64,000 nucleotides of DNA from NCBI GenBank assembly GCA_947493165.1, contig CANLPY010000001.1:1712501-1776500 (forward strand), read 5' to 3'. Shown piece by piece: positions 43,340-51,919 of the stretch; position 1 is the first letter of the stretch, and each line of letters starts with the position of its first letter. A program made the position numbers and the translations under genes. Source of the stretch: an uncultured Erythrobacter sp. (GTDB taxonomy: Bacteria; Pseudomonadota; Alphaproteobacteria; Sphingomonadales; Sphingomonadaceae). The notes beneath the pieces were generated by a model. That model searched no databases. It saw only the letters and a program-made list of their open reading frames with translations, and had not been told where the DNA came from.

Positions 43340-44415
43340 GCGAGGCCCCCTCACCTGCCCCTTCGTCCGCTAGACGCGCAGCCCAGGCCATCGATGCCTT
43401 GCGCCATGGCTGGCCGCTGGCCTTTGAAGGGGGGCCGGTATTGCTGCCGGTTGAAACATCAATCGCGCGCGAGGCAACGGCAGATCACATGCTGATCTCT
43501 GCTGCGCGCGCCGCCACGCTAAAACTCGCCAACCAGCGCGAAGCAGCCGTCCCTCATGCTCCGGTGCTGATCTGCGGCGGCGAACCGTTTGATATGGCGA
43601 GCGCCTTGCCGATTGCTGATCCTGCGCTTGATTTGCGCAATCCGCTGAAAGGGCCGTTCCGGGCAGAACCGATTTGCTGGGAGGGCATCGCAGAGGCGGC
43701 GCTGGAAATGGCGCGGATTGCTGGTATTCTACCCGCGTTTCTCGTCGATCCGAAAGACGCCGGAGAAGCGCAGCCTGTGGCAGCAGATGACTTGGCGCAT
43801 TATACCGCCACCGGCGCGCTGCGCATTGCGACCCGTGCGCGGTTGCCCATTACCGCCAGTGAAGGCGCGGAAATTATCGCTTTCCGCTCCAACGCCGACA
43901 TACGCGAACATGCGGCGCTGATCATCGGCGAGCAATCAGGCGATAGGCAACCGCTCGTCCGGCTCCATTCCGAATGCCTTACCGGCGATGTGCTATCCAG
44001 CCTCAAATGCGATTGCGGGCCGCAATTGGACGCAGCGCTCCAAGCCATCGCTGATGAAGCGAATAACGGCGGATGGGGCGCATTGCTGTATCTTCGCCAA
44101 GAAGGGCGCGGCATCGGTCTCATCAACAAACTGCGTGCTTACAGCCTGCAAGATGCCGGGTTCGACACGGTTGAGGCGAATGAACGCCTAGGCTTGCCTG
44201 ATGAAGCGCGCGATTTTCCTGTAGCAGCGCGCATGTTGAAGCTGATCGGTGCGCGAAAAATCCGTTTGATGACGAACAATCCGCGCAAAGTCGATGCGCT
44301 GGAAGCCGCTGGGATTGAGGTTAGCGAGCGCGTTGCCCATCAATTGCCAGACAACCCGCACAACGCGCGCTATTTGGCGACAAAGCGCGACAAATCAGGA
44401 CATTTGCTGAAATGA
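43336..44415 (+). CDS. ribA: GTP cyclohydrolase II
   Basis: About 359 residues if started at a CTG (43336) that overlaps the xth stop as CTGA. The zinc site is in SECLTGDVLSSLKCDCG (three cysteines), with the catalytic LRQEGRGIGLINKLRAY and TNNPRKVDAL downstream. It opens GTP for riboflavin synthesis. The N-terminal 190 residues are not a DHBP synthase and look like the extended form found in sphingomonads. The only other start is TTG 43399, which would cut a protein-like N-terminus (ARRAAQAIDALRHGWPLAF) and lacks a ribosome site. CGGAG lies 8 nt before the CTG. Confidence 0.88.
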   Translation: MSEAPSPAPSSARRAAQAIDALRHGWPLAFEGGPVLLPVETSIAREATADHMLISAARAATLKLANQREAAVPHAPVLICGGEPFDMASALPIADPALDLRNPLKGPFRAEPICWEGIAEAALEMARIAGILPAFLVDPKDAGEAQPVAADDLAHYTATGALRIATRARLPITASEGAEIIAFRSNADIREHAALIIGEQSGDRQPLVRLHSECLTGDVLSSLKCDCGPQLDAALQAIADEANNGGWGALLYLRQEGRGIGLINKLRAYSLQDAGFDTVEANERLGLPDEARDFPVAARMLKLIGARKIRLMTNNPRKVDALEAAGIEVSERVAHQLPDNPHNARYLATKRDKSGHLLK

Positions 44416-44912
44416 CGGCCATCACCATTCGGCCCGAAGCGCCCGGCGACGAGGGCACAATCTACGCAATCACAGAGCTGGCATTTCGCCCCATGCCGTT
44501 CAGCGATGGTGACGAGCAGGACCTCATCGATCGCTTGCGCGCCGATGGAGACCTGACACTGTCGCTCGTGGCGGAGGACGCTGAGCGGATTGTCGGCCAT
44601 ATCGCGATCTCGCCAGTGACAATCAGCGACGGGACAAACGGCTGGTTTGGACTTGGTCCGGTCTCAGTCACACCAGAACGGCAACGTCAGGACGTTGGCG
44701 GGCGGCTGATCCGCCGCGCGATAGCGGACATGCGCGAGCGAGGAGCCAAGGGCATAGTCTTGCTCGGCAGCACCGACTATTATCCGCGCTTCGGTTTCAA
44801 ACACGAGCCTCAACTCACATATGCCGGAGGGCCGGCGAAATACTTCCAGAGTCTGGTCTTAGATGGCGACCTGCCGAGCGGCGAAGTCAAATTCGCGCCC
44901 GGCTTCGGCTAG
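44412..44912 (+). CDS. GNAT family N-acetyltransferase
   Basis: 166 residues. The acetyl-CoA loop reads LGPVSVTPERQRQDVGGRLI, and GIVLLGSTDYYPRFGFKHEPQLTY is the C-terminal core. It resembles the YhbS group of predicted acetyltransferases, substrate unknown. It starts with an ATGA overlap on ribA and ends five bases before the convergent beta-helix gene. Confidence 0.88.
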   Translation: MTAITIRPEAPGDEGTIYAITELAFRPMPFSDGDEQDLIDRLRADGDLTLSLVAEDAERIVGHIAISPVTISDGTNGWFGLGPVSVTPERQRQDVGGRLIRRAIADMRERGAKGIVLLGSTDYYPRFGFKHEPQLTYAGGPAKYFQSLVLDGDLPSGEVKFAPGFG

Positions 44913-44917
44913 AACGC

Positions 44918-45871
44918 TTACCGCTGCTCGTATTGCGTCAATCCATCCATTAACCGGTTACCGCTCATCACCACTCGTGAGCTGGTCCAATCGGCTAGAA
45001 ATGTGCTGGAACGACGCAAACCTGGCACAAAGCGGGCCTCATTTTTCTCTACCCGCAGGCCGTCAGACGGATGCAAAATGCCTTCTGCGCCCAACGCGAT
45101 GAAGGCCGAATAATTTTCCTTATCGCGCCCCTGCATGAAAACATTTCCAGTGATCGTCCCACGTGCGCCAGCTGGCAGATCAATCATGTAATTCGTGCCG
45201 CGCCCGCTCGCATCGTCAAACGAATTGCCGCGAATCATCACCTTGCCAGCGCGCGCCTTTACGTAATGTCCGCCTGTGCCGCGCTCAAACCGGCTGTCTA
45301 CCACTGACAATTCGCCATAATTACCGACATAGATCGAATGCGCGCACCCTGCTGAATGTTCGCATGTGCCAAGTCCGCTGAACGTTGATCGGGCTATGTA
45401 AATGAAGCCATTGGCATCATCTGCCGTCAAAATGCCCTGCTGACTGTCTTCAAAGCGCGAATAGGCAATGTTGAGACTGCCACGTTCAAGCCGGATTCCT
45501 GCGCCATTGCCATCGGAAACAGCAATACCGCGAAAGGTCAGCCCGCGAACCTCCGCCCCTGTTCCGCGCAAAACCAAAGCCGCCTTGCCTTCACAAGCGC
45601 TGCGTTCAAACACCACGCTGCCCGCTTTTTCCGCCGTGTACGTGATTACGCCCGCTTCCTGCACAGCGCATTGGCGATAAACGCCTGGCGCGACTGAGAT
45701 TGTTGCCTTGCGCGACCCCACGGCGCTTACAGCGGCCTGCAGCGAATTGTAGGATCGTCCGGTTTCGACGATCATAAAGTCGCCCTTCGGGCTTTGAGCC
45801 ATCGCCGACGGTCCTAAGAGGGCGAGTGCCAGTGCCGGGGCGAGCGCGGATGAAGCGAGTTTGTATGTCAT
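44918..45871 (-). CDS. secreted right-handed parallel beta-helix protein
   Basis: 317 residues from ATG 45871. A signal peptide (MTYKLASSALAPALALALLG...AMA) precedes an N-terminal cap and successive coils of about 22 residues: VLRGTGAEVRGLTFRGIAV, SLNIAYSRFEDSQQGI, GFIYIARSTFSGLG and KVMIRGNSFDDASG. Such NosD/pectate-lyase-like solenoids bind or cleave polysaccharides, but no catalytic signature is clear. Cysteines (CEHSAGC) may form a disulphide. It stands alone, convergent with the GNAT gene. Confidence 0.82.
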   Translation of the reverse strand: MTYKLASSALAPALALALLGPSAMAQSPKGDFMIVETGRSYNSLQAAVSAVGSRKATISVAPGVYRQCAVQEAGVITYTAEKAGSVVFERSACEGKAALVLRGTGAEVRGLTFRGIAVSDGNGAGIRLERGSLNIAYSRFEDSQQGILTADDANGFIYIARSTFSGLGTCEHSAGCAHSIYVGNYGELSVVDSRFERGTGGHYVKARAGKVMIRGNSFDDASGRGTNYMIDLPAGARGTITGNVFMQGRDKENYSAFIALGAEGILHPSDGLRVEKNEARFVPGLRRSSTFLADWTSSRVVMSGNRLMDGLTQYEQR

Positions 45872-46061
45872 GGCTATCCAATTAGCAGAGCTGGACCTTG
45901 CTATGGCCGTGCAAATCACTGCGTCCCCCAGCGGCACAGTTCACCTCTGCAAAAGTTAATTGGTGCTTGGCGAGTCGCTATTCACAAGGCTAAGCAGCTG
46001 CAGGGCCAGGGTGGGGCAGCGCCCTGCCAACTGAATTTGGGTCAACCAGGAGGACACACCC

Positions 46062-46430
46062 ATGAAGAAATTTGCAAACACACTTGCTATCGCGGGCGCA
46101 ACTTTCGCGCTTGCCGCATGTGGCAGCGCTGATGATGCATCAGTAGAAGCCAGCGCCGACACGGTTGAAATGCCAGCTGACGAAGCGCTTGAGCCAGTCG
46201 CAGATGAACCGGTTGAAGATGCAGCTGCAGTAGCTGCTGGCGACGGTGCAGAAGCCGCCGATCCAGCTGATACTGCTGTGACTCAGGAAACCGCAGAAGA
46301 CGCAGCAGATGCTGCGGCTGCAGTTGCTGATGAAGCGGCCGCAGCTGCTGAGGCTGCTGAAGAAGCAAGCGCCAACCTTCAGGACGTAGTCGAGGCAGCT
46401 GAGAATGCTGCTGATGCGGCCACTGAATAA
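46062..46430 (+). CDS. small Ala/Glu-rich lipoprotein
   Basis: 122 residues. The lipobox is FALAAC (Cys20). The mature part is about 100 residues of low-complexity, acidic and alanine-rich sequence (repeated AADAA, EAAEEA) that should form a long helix or coiled coil, like a small Lpp-type or stalk-like lipoprotein. A very strong AGGAGG ribosome site lies 8 nt upstream, suggesting high expression. No family is recognised. The gene is followed 9 bp later by a second small lipoprotein. Confidence 0.78.
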   Translation: MKKFANTLAIAGATFALAACGSADDASVEASADTVEMPADEALEPVADEPVEDAAAVAAGDGAEAADPADTAVTQETAEDAADAAAAVADEAAAAAEAAEEASANLQDVVEAAENAADAATE

Positions 46431-46439
46431 GGATATTGG

Positions 46440-46739
46440 ATGACGGAGAAGCGGGCCTCTACGATGCATCGCCAGTTTGCTGGTCAAACTGGCAGATCGC
46501 AAGCCCGCTTCTCCCATTTGCTCATGCCATTCGGCTTGCTGTGCCTATCCGCTTGCAGCAGTTCAGAACCTGAGAGCGGGCTTGGCGCGGTGAGCGAAGG
46601 TGAAGCCCAGGCCTTGGATGATGCCGCTGAAATGCTCGATGCGCGCACGCTTCCGCCAAAGGTTCTTCCAGATGTTGGCAGCACGACCGCAGCCCCGCCC
46701 GAAGACGGGGCCGCTTCGCCAGTTGAGGCGAACGACTAA
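46440..46739 (+). CDS. small predicted lipoprotein
   Basis: 99 residues ending a short signal in LLCLSAC (Cys39), then a disordered acidic/proline part. The N-region before the lipobox is long; starts at 46440 or at the Met at 46464 are both possible. Nothing marks a function. It lies between the Ala-rich lipoprotein and the acyl-CoA dehydrogenase (21 bp), possibly in one transcript. Confidence 0.65.
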   Translation: MTEKRASTMHRQFAGQTGRSQARFSHLLMPFGLLCLSACSSSEPESGLGAVSEGEAQALDDAAEMLDARTLPPKVLPDVGSTTAAPPEDGAASPVEAND

Positions 46740-46760
46740 AAATCAAGGACAATTGATACA

Positions 46761-47951
46761 ATGCAAGCTGCGCCTGCCAATCCAGGAATGGATGCCGAAA
46801 CGTTTGAACAATTCGCTGAGCAGCTGACGCGCTATGTCAATGAACGTCTGATTCCAGCCGAAAGTGACCTCATCGAAAATGACGCGATCCCGCCTGAGAT
46901 CGTCGATGAAATGCGTGATATGGGCCTTTTCGGGATTTCCGTACCCGAAGAATATGGTGGCGCGGGCCTAAACACGGCCCAATATGCGCGGGTGGTGAAC
47001 ACAATGAGCTATGCAGCGCCCGCATATCGCTCAATCTTCTCAATAAACGTTGGCATGTTTGCGAGCGCGCTGAAAAATGGCGCGACCGAGGACCAGAGAG
47101 CGCGCTGGTATCCGCAACTGGCCCAAGGCAAAATCGCCTGTTTTGGCCTCACCGAGCCGGGCTCAGGCAGCGACAGCGCCGGCTTGCAGACGACCGCAAC
47201 GCCCGATCCCGATGGCAATGGCTGGGTTTTGAACGGCACGAAACGCTATATCACCAATGCGCCCCATGCCGATGTCGCGCTGATCATGGCTCGCACGGAC
47301 AAGGACAACCTGCCAAAGAACGCGCATGTCAGCGCGTTTCTCGTGCCGATGGAAACTCCCGGCGTCTCAACCGGATCGCCTGATAAGAAAATGGGCCAAG
47401 CCGGATCGCATATTTCCGACATCATGCTCGATGATGTGAAGGTGCCGGGCGATGCTTTGTTGGGCGGAGAAACTGGCAAGGGTTTCCGCTTTGCCATGCA
47501 GAGCCTCGACAATGGCCGCATTTCAGTGGGCGCGGCGGCAACCGGCTATGCCCGGCGCGCGCTCAATTCCGCCCTGCGCTATGCCAATGAGCGGCAAGCC
47601 TTTGGGGAACCGATCGCACGTTTCCAGCTGATCCAAGCGATGCTGGCGGACAGCGAAACCGAGATTTACGCCGCTGAATGTATGATGCGCGATGTGACCG
47701 CGCGCGCCGACCGGGGCGAGAATATCATTACCAAGGCCGCCGCGTTCAAAGTCTTCGCATCGGAAATGTGTGGCCGTGTAGTGGACAGAGTTGTGCAGAT
47801 TTATGGCGGCGCGGGCTACCTCGCGGAATATGACGCAGAGCGCTTCTACCGCGATGCGCGGATTTACCGAATTTACGAGGGCACCACGCAAATTCTCCAG
47901 CTTCAGATTGCCAAGCATATGCTGCGCGAGTGGGAAAGTCTGAATGGTTGA
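46761..47951 (+). CDS. acyl-CoA dehydrogenase
   Basis: A 396-residue FAD enzyme. The usual medium/short-chain glutamate is Glu373 in RIYEGTTQILQLQIAKHML. FAD segments are CFGLTEPGSGSDSAGL and RYITNAPHADVALIM, and the C-terminal QIYGGAGYLAEYDAERFYRD is typical. It desaturates an acyl-CoA and passes electrons to ETF. It is first in a run of acyl-CoA genes with a CoA-transferase, thiolase and hydratase, after 141 bp that contain a repeat element. Confidence 0.91.
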   Translation: MQAAPANPGMDAETFEQFAEQLTRYVNERLIPAESDLIENDAIPPEIVDEMRDMGLFGISVPEEYGGAGLNTAQYARVVNTMSYAAPAYRSIFSINVGMFASALKNGATEDQRARWYPQLAQGKIACFGLTEPGSGSDSAGLQTTATPDPDGNGWVLNGTKRYITNAPHADVALIMARTDKDNLPKNAHVSAFLVPMETPGVSTGSPDKKMGQAGSHISDIMLDDVKVPGDALLGGETGKGFRFAMQSLDNGRISVGAAATGYARRALNSALRYANERQAFGEPIARFQLIQAMLADSETEIYAAECMMRDVTARADRGENIITKAAAFKVFASEMCGRVVDRVVQIYGGAGYLAEYDAERFYRDARIYRIYEGTTQILQLQIAKHMLREWESLNG

Positions 47952-47956
47952 GTTTT

Positions 47957-48068
47957 TTGTTTCCGCACGCCATCCGGTGCGCGATTTCCTCGCTCACGCG
48001 ACCTGAAGGTCGCATCGCTGCGGGCGGGCAGGCGCCCTTGCGGCTCACAAGCGAGCCGATCGAAACAA
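47957..48068. repeat. intergenic hairpin repeat, copy B, with terminal inverted repeats
   Basis: The core 47978-48045 matches copy A. Its hairpins are GCGACC-TGAA-GGTCGC and GGGC-AGGC-GCCC, each differing from copy A by paired changes. The whole element is bounded by TTGTTTC (47957-47963) and GAAACAA (48062-48068), a 7-bp inverted repeat. It fills the 141-bp gap between the acyl-CoA dehydrogenase and CoA-transferase genes. Confidence 0.75.
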
Positions 48069-48092
48069 GACATAGGATGAAGCTCTAACCCG

Positions 48093-49337
48093 ATGTACCA
48101 ACTCCTCAATGACCTCTCGATCATCGAAGTCTCCAGCTTCGTCGCATCGCCAACCGCCGGGCTATATTGCGCGCAGATGGGCGCGGAGGTGATCCGCGTG
48201 GATCACAAGGCGGGCGGGCTCGATTACGACCGCTATATGCTGACCGAAGAAGGTCGCAGCCTGTCTTGGGAGAACCTCAACCGCGCCAAGAAATCAGTCG
48301 CGCTCGACCTGCGCTCCGGCGAAGGGCGCGAGCTGTGCGTGGAGCTGGCCGCGAAGACCGGGCAGTGCATCACAAATCTGCCGGAAAAGAGCTTCCTTAG
48401 CCACGCGGCGATGCAGGCCAAACGCGATGACATGGTCTCGGTCCGCATCATGGGCTGGCACGATGGCAGGCAAGCGATGGATTTTACTGTCAACGCTGCT
48501 GCTGGATATCCGCTGATGACAGGGCCGGAGGAGTGGGATGCCAAGACCGCGCCGCCGGTCAGCCAGCCGCTGCCTGCATGGGACTTTATCACTGGCGCGT
48601 ACTCAGCCTTTGCTTTGATGACGGCACTTCATAACCGCGCAGCGACCGGGCAAGGCGCAGAGATGCGCGTGCCCTTGGGCGATGTCGCGATTGGGACGAT
48701 GGCAAATTCGGGCACGATGGCCGAAATGCTCTATCGCGGATCGGACCGGGAGCGGCTGGGCAATGCGATCTGGGGCGCGTTTGGGCGTGATTTTCAGACC
48801 AAATGCGGCACTCGCTTTATGGTGGCCGCACTCACGCCTAAGCAATGGGCTGGTCTGGTCAAGGCATTCGATGTGGCGGCGCAAATCACCGCGCTTGAGA
48901 CTGAGCTGGGCGTTGACTTCAACGCCGGTGATCGGCCTAGGTTTGAGAACCGCCACCGCCTGTTCGATCTGTTCCAAAGCGCGGCGGAGACCCAAGACTA
49001 TGCGGCGCTTTCCGCCCGCATGGCGGCCGAGGGTTGCACCTTTGAAAAGTACCGCTCTCACCATGAAGCCTCAACCGATCCGGTGCTGGTGGACGACAAT
49101 CCGCTGTTCGGCCCCTCACCCGCGAACCCATCGGGCTTCAAATATCCGGCGACCCGGAGTTTTGCGAATATGCCGGAGCATGAGGCAGGAGACCCCGCGC
49201 CTGCGCCTTTCCTTGGGCAACATTCTGAAGAAGTTCTCGCTGAGCGGCTCGGCCTGTCATCAGGCGCTATTGCTAAGCTGGTGGATGCAGGAACCGTCGC
49301 TTTGTCCGATTCAAACGCCAATTACGAGAACCGCTAA
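48093..49337 (+). CDS. CaiB/BaiF-type (class III) CoA-transferase
   Basis: 414 residues of the formyl-CoA transferase family. The N-terminal Rossmann half has LSIIEVSSFVASPTAGLYCA and GAEVIRVDHKAGG. The catalytic Asp candidate is in LPAWDFITGAYSAFALMTAL. It would move CoA between carboxylates, or racemise alpha-methylacyl-CoA, as in AMACR relatives. The substrate is open. Its TAA overlaps the thiolase ATG (TAATG). Confidence 0.89.
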   Translation: MYQLLNDLSIIEVSSFVASPTAGLYCAQMGAEVIRVDHKAGGLDYDRYMLTEEGRSLSWENLNRAKKSVALDLRSGEGRELCVELAAKTGQCITNLPEKSFLSHAAMQAKRDDMVSVRIMGWHDGRQAMDFTVNAAAGYPLMTGPEEWDAKTAPPVSQPLPAWDFITGAYSAFALMTALHNRAATGQGAEMRVPLGDVAIGTMANSGTMAEMLYRGSDRERLGNAIWGAFGRDFQTKCGTRFMVAALTPKQWAGLVKAFDVAAQITALETELGVDFNAGDRPRFENRHRLFDLFQSAAETQDYAALSARMAAEGCTFEKYRSHHEASTDPVLVDDNPLFGPSPANPSGFKYPATRSFANMPEHEAGDPAPAPFLGQHSEEVLAERLGLSSGAIAKLVDAGTVALSDSNANYENR

Positions 49338-50563
49338 TGACCCGCCGCGCAGCCATCGTTTCCCCTCTTCGCACCCCCGTGGGCAAGTTCCTGGGAGGCC
49401 TCTCTAGCCTGAACGCGGGCGAGTTGGGCGCGATTATTCTGAAAGCGTTGATTGCACGCAGCGGGATTGATCCGGCGCGCGTCGATGACGTCGTCTTCTC
49501 CCAAGGATATGGCAATGGCGAAGCGCCCGCGATCGGGCACTGGTCGTGGCTCGCGGCGGGCCTGCCGCTTGAAGTACCCGGATACCAGCTTGACCGGCGC
49601 TGCGGCTCAGGCCTCCAAGCCGTCGCCAATGCAGCAATGATGGTCGAGACCGGTATGGCCGACGTTGTGGTCGCGGGCGGTTGTGAAAGCATGTCGAACG
49701 TCGAACATTACACGCTGCAAGGGCGCGGCGGCGCGCGCATGGGCGATATCACCCTGCATGATCGCCTGTCACGCGGGCGCTTAATGAGCCAGCCAATTGA
49801 TCGCTTTGGCGTCATCACCGGTATGATCGAGACGGCAGAAAACCTCGCCAAGGATTATCAAATCACCCGTGAGCAGGCCGACGCCTATGCCGTGCGCAGC
49901 CACCAAAATGCCGCCGCCGCATGGGAAGCTGGCAAGTTTGCCGACCAACTCGCCACGGTGGAGGTTCCTCAGAAACGCGGCGATCCGGCGGTTTTTGACC
50001 GCGACGAAGGATACCGTGCTGATGCCTCACTAGAGAGCTTAGGCTCGCTGCGCCCGATTGATGGCAGGCGCGACCCGGACGCTATCGTCACGGCAGGCAA
50101 TGCCAGCCAACAGAACGATGCAGCAGCGGCGTGTCTCGTCGTTGCCGAGGACAAGCTGCAGGACTTGGGACTAACTCCTTCGTTGTGGTTCGGCGGATGG
50201 GCCGCTGCCGGCTGCGATCCTTCGCGGATGGGCATTGGCCCGGTACCGGCGGTAGAGCGCCTGTTCGAACGGCGCGGCTACACATGGGATGATATTGATC
50301 TGGTCGAACTCAACGAGGCCTTTGCCCCGCAAGTGCTCGCAGTCCTCAAAGGTTGGGGCTGGAGCGCAGATGACAGCCGACGCGAGATGCTCAACGTCAA
50401 TGGGTCAGGCATTTCGCTGGGCCACCCAATCGGCGCGACAGGCGGACGTATCCTAGCCGATATGGCGGCTGAAATGCACCGGCGGGAGGCCCGCTTTGGG
50501 CTAGAGACCATGTGCATTGGCGGCGGGCAAGGTATCGCGGCGGTGTTTGAGCGCGCGGTCTAA
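49337..50563 (+). CDS. acetyl-CoA acetyltransferase-like thiolase
   Basis: A 408-residue thiolase. The acyl-accepting Cys is in LDRRCGSGLQAV, the second active-site residue His in NGSGISLGHPIGATGGR, and the general acid/base Cys in CIGGGQGIA. It cleaves a 3-ketoacyl-CoA or condenses acetyl-CoA. It starts with TAATG on the CoA-transferase stop and ends with TAATG into the MaoC-like gene, so the three genes are one coupled unit. Confidence 0.93.
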   Translation: MTRRAAIVSPLRTPVGKFLGGLSSLNAGELGAIILKALIARSGIDPARVDDVVFSQGYGNGEAPAIGHWSWLAAGLPLEVPGYQLDRRCGSGLQAVANAAMMVETGMADVVVAGGCESMSNVEHYTLQGRGGARMGDITLHDRLSRGRLMSQPIDRFGVITGMIETAENLAKDYQITREQADAYAVRSHQNAAAAWEAGKFADQLATVEVPQKRGDPAVFDRDEGYRADASLESLGSLRPIDGRRDPDAIVTAGNASQQNDAAAACLVVAEDKLQDLGLTPSLWFGGWAAAGCDPSRMGIGPVPAVERLFERRGYTWDDIDLVELNEAFAPQVLAVLKGWGWSADDSRREMLNVNGSGISLGHPIGATGGRILADMAAEMHRREARFGLETMCIGGGQGIAAVFERAV

Positions 50564-51411
50564 TGTCGCAATGGCAAGCATGGGTTGGCCGCGAACAGCG
50601 CAGTTCAGACCGGCTGGATGAAGGCCTCGCCGCGCGGTGGTTGGCAACCTTTGAGTTGGAGCAGCCTGAGCCAGCGCTACTGCCTCAGGGCATCCATTTT
50701 GCCCTTTGCACCCCTCACACGCCAACATCCGCTCTCGGCGAAGATGGGCACCCCCTTCGCGATGATAGCACCGCCAATTTCCTACCGCCAATTCCGATGC
50801 CGCGCCGAATGTGGGCGTCAAGCGCAATCAAGTTCGTCTCTCCCATACCGCTGGGTGCAAGCATTGCGCGCATCAGCCGCATCGCGTCGATCAATGAAAA
50901 GTCTGGCAACTCAGGCCAGCTCGCATTCGTCAATGTGGAACATGAGACAAGCGCCAACGGTACGCTCGCTGTGCGCGAGACGCAGACTCTCGTCTATCGT
51001 GAGGCAGCACCATTTAACGCGCCGCTTTCGCCGCCAGAATTGACGAAGAGCGTGTTCAATCCGTCCGAATGGGACGCCCACCAAACTTTGACGCCTGATC
51101 CTCGCCTGCTGTTTCGCTACTCTGCACTAACATTCAACACGCACCGCATTCATTACGATGCGCCTTATGCTGAGCAGCAAGAGCGTTATCGCGGACTGGT
51201 GGTGCACGGTCCGCTTACCGCAAGCCTACTGTTGCAGCTGGTGGCCCGTGAACTTGGCGACAATCGCTTGCGCACTTTCGAGTTTCGCGGCGTGTCGCCT
51301 GCCATTGCTGGTGAACCTTTGCACCTTGTCATGCGGCGCGCACAGGGCGGTTTTGAGCTTGCAACTTTTGCCAAGGACGGGAGGCAGGTGACCATAGCAA
51401 GTGCTAGCTGA
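50563..51411 (+). CDS. MaoC/FAS1-like acyl-CoA hydratase
   Basis: A 282-residue double-hotdog protein. The active-site segment TFNTHRIHYDAPYA, with His and Asp, matches the hydratase-2/mesaconyl-CoA hydratase group. An N-terminal hotdog carries PMPRRMWASSAIKFVSPI. It would hydrate an enoyl-CoA, following the acyl-CoA dehydrogenase and CoA-transferase of this cluster. The substrate could be a branched or dicarboxylic acyl-CoA; this is inferred from family resemblance only. Confidence 0.85.
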   Translation: MSQWQAWVGREQRSSDRLDEGLAARWLATFELEQPEPALLPQGIHFALCTPHTPTSALGEDGHPLRDDSTANFLPPIPMPRRMWASSAIKFVSPIPLGASIARISRIASINEKSGNSGQLAFVNVEHETSANGTLAVRETQTLVYREAAPFNAPLSPPELTKSVFNPSEWDAHQTLTPDPRLLFRYSALTFNTHRIHYDAPYAEQQERYRGLVVHGPLTASLLLQLVARELGDNRLRTFEFRGVSPAIAGEPLHLVMRRAQGGFELATFAKDGRQVTIASAS

Positions 51412-51429
51412 TCCGGGCGGAACACCAGG

Positions 51430-51690
51430 TTAGTCGTCAGCACCTGATCGCCAGCGCCAACCGCCGCGTGTCCGCGCCTTACAGAGTAAGACGAAGCCAA
51501 TTGTTGACGCTAAAAACACGGGCGCAGCCGCGATCAACCCAACATCCTCATCCCACTCTATGATGCCCGCACATAGCAACACGATTGCGATGTAGCCTCC
51601 CAGCAAAGCCCAGCCCTGCCACGCAATAGGCAGACCGGCGCCATAACCAAAGCGCTTGGCCGCGAACCATGGTTTGGATTGCTCACTCAT
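51430..51690 (-). CDS. small two-segment membrane protein of the SPFH operon
   Basis: 86 residues from ATG 51690. Two hydrophobic segments (about 25-45 and 50-70) separate a basic N-terminus (SEQSKPWFAAKRFGYGAGLP) and a basic C-terminus (KARTRGGWRWRSGADD). It starts 8 bp inside the ribbon-helix-helix gene, so it is co-translated. No named family is recognised. It may act with SPFH at the membrane. Confidence 0.7.
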   Translation of the reverse strand: MSEQSKPWFAAKRFGYGAGLPIAWQGWALLGGYIAIVLLCAGIIEWDEDVGLIAAAPVFLASTIGFVLLCKARTRGGWRWRSGADD

Positions 51691-51898
51691 TTTGATTCTC
51701 CTTTTGCTTTGGAGGACGCCCACGTTTCGCTGGTTTGGTGCGCTCCACCTCAATCCCGCGCGCCTTCAAAGCTTCACGTAGCAATATCTCAATCTCAGCA
51801 TTGGCAGAGCGCAGTTCGGCAGCCGCCAACCGCTCAATTGCAGCATGGACCGCCGGATCGAGGCGGAGCGCGAAAGCCTTTTTTGAAGATGCAGCCAT
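51683..51898 (-). CDS. Arc/MetJ-type ribbon-helix-helix DNA-binding protein
   Basis: 71 residues. The RHH core AASSKKAFALRLDPAVHAAI supplies the N-terminal beta strand, followed by the helix LAAAELRSANAEIEILLREAL; the tail is basic (TKPAKRGRPPKQKEN, AT-hook-like RGRPPK). It should bind DNA as a dimer of dimers. It lies 21 bp downstream of the SPFH gene, whose start is preceded by a long dyad, so autoregulation is the natural hypothesis. Confidence 0.83.
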   Translation of the reverse strand: MAASSKKAFALRLDPAVHAAIERLAAAELRSANAEIEILLREALKARGIEVERTKPAKRGRPPKQKENQNE

Positions 51899-51919
51899 GG
51901 CTGCCTCCTAAAGTGCGAG

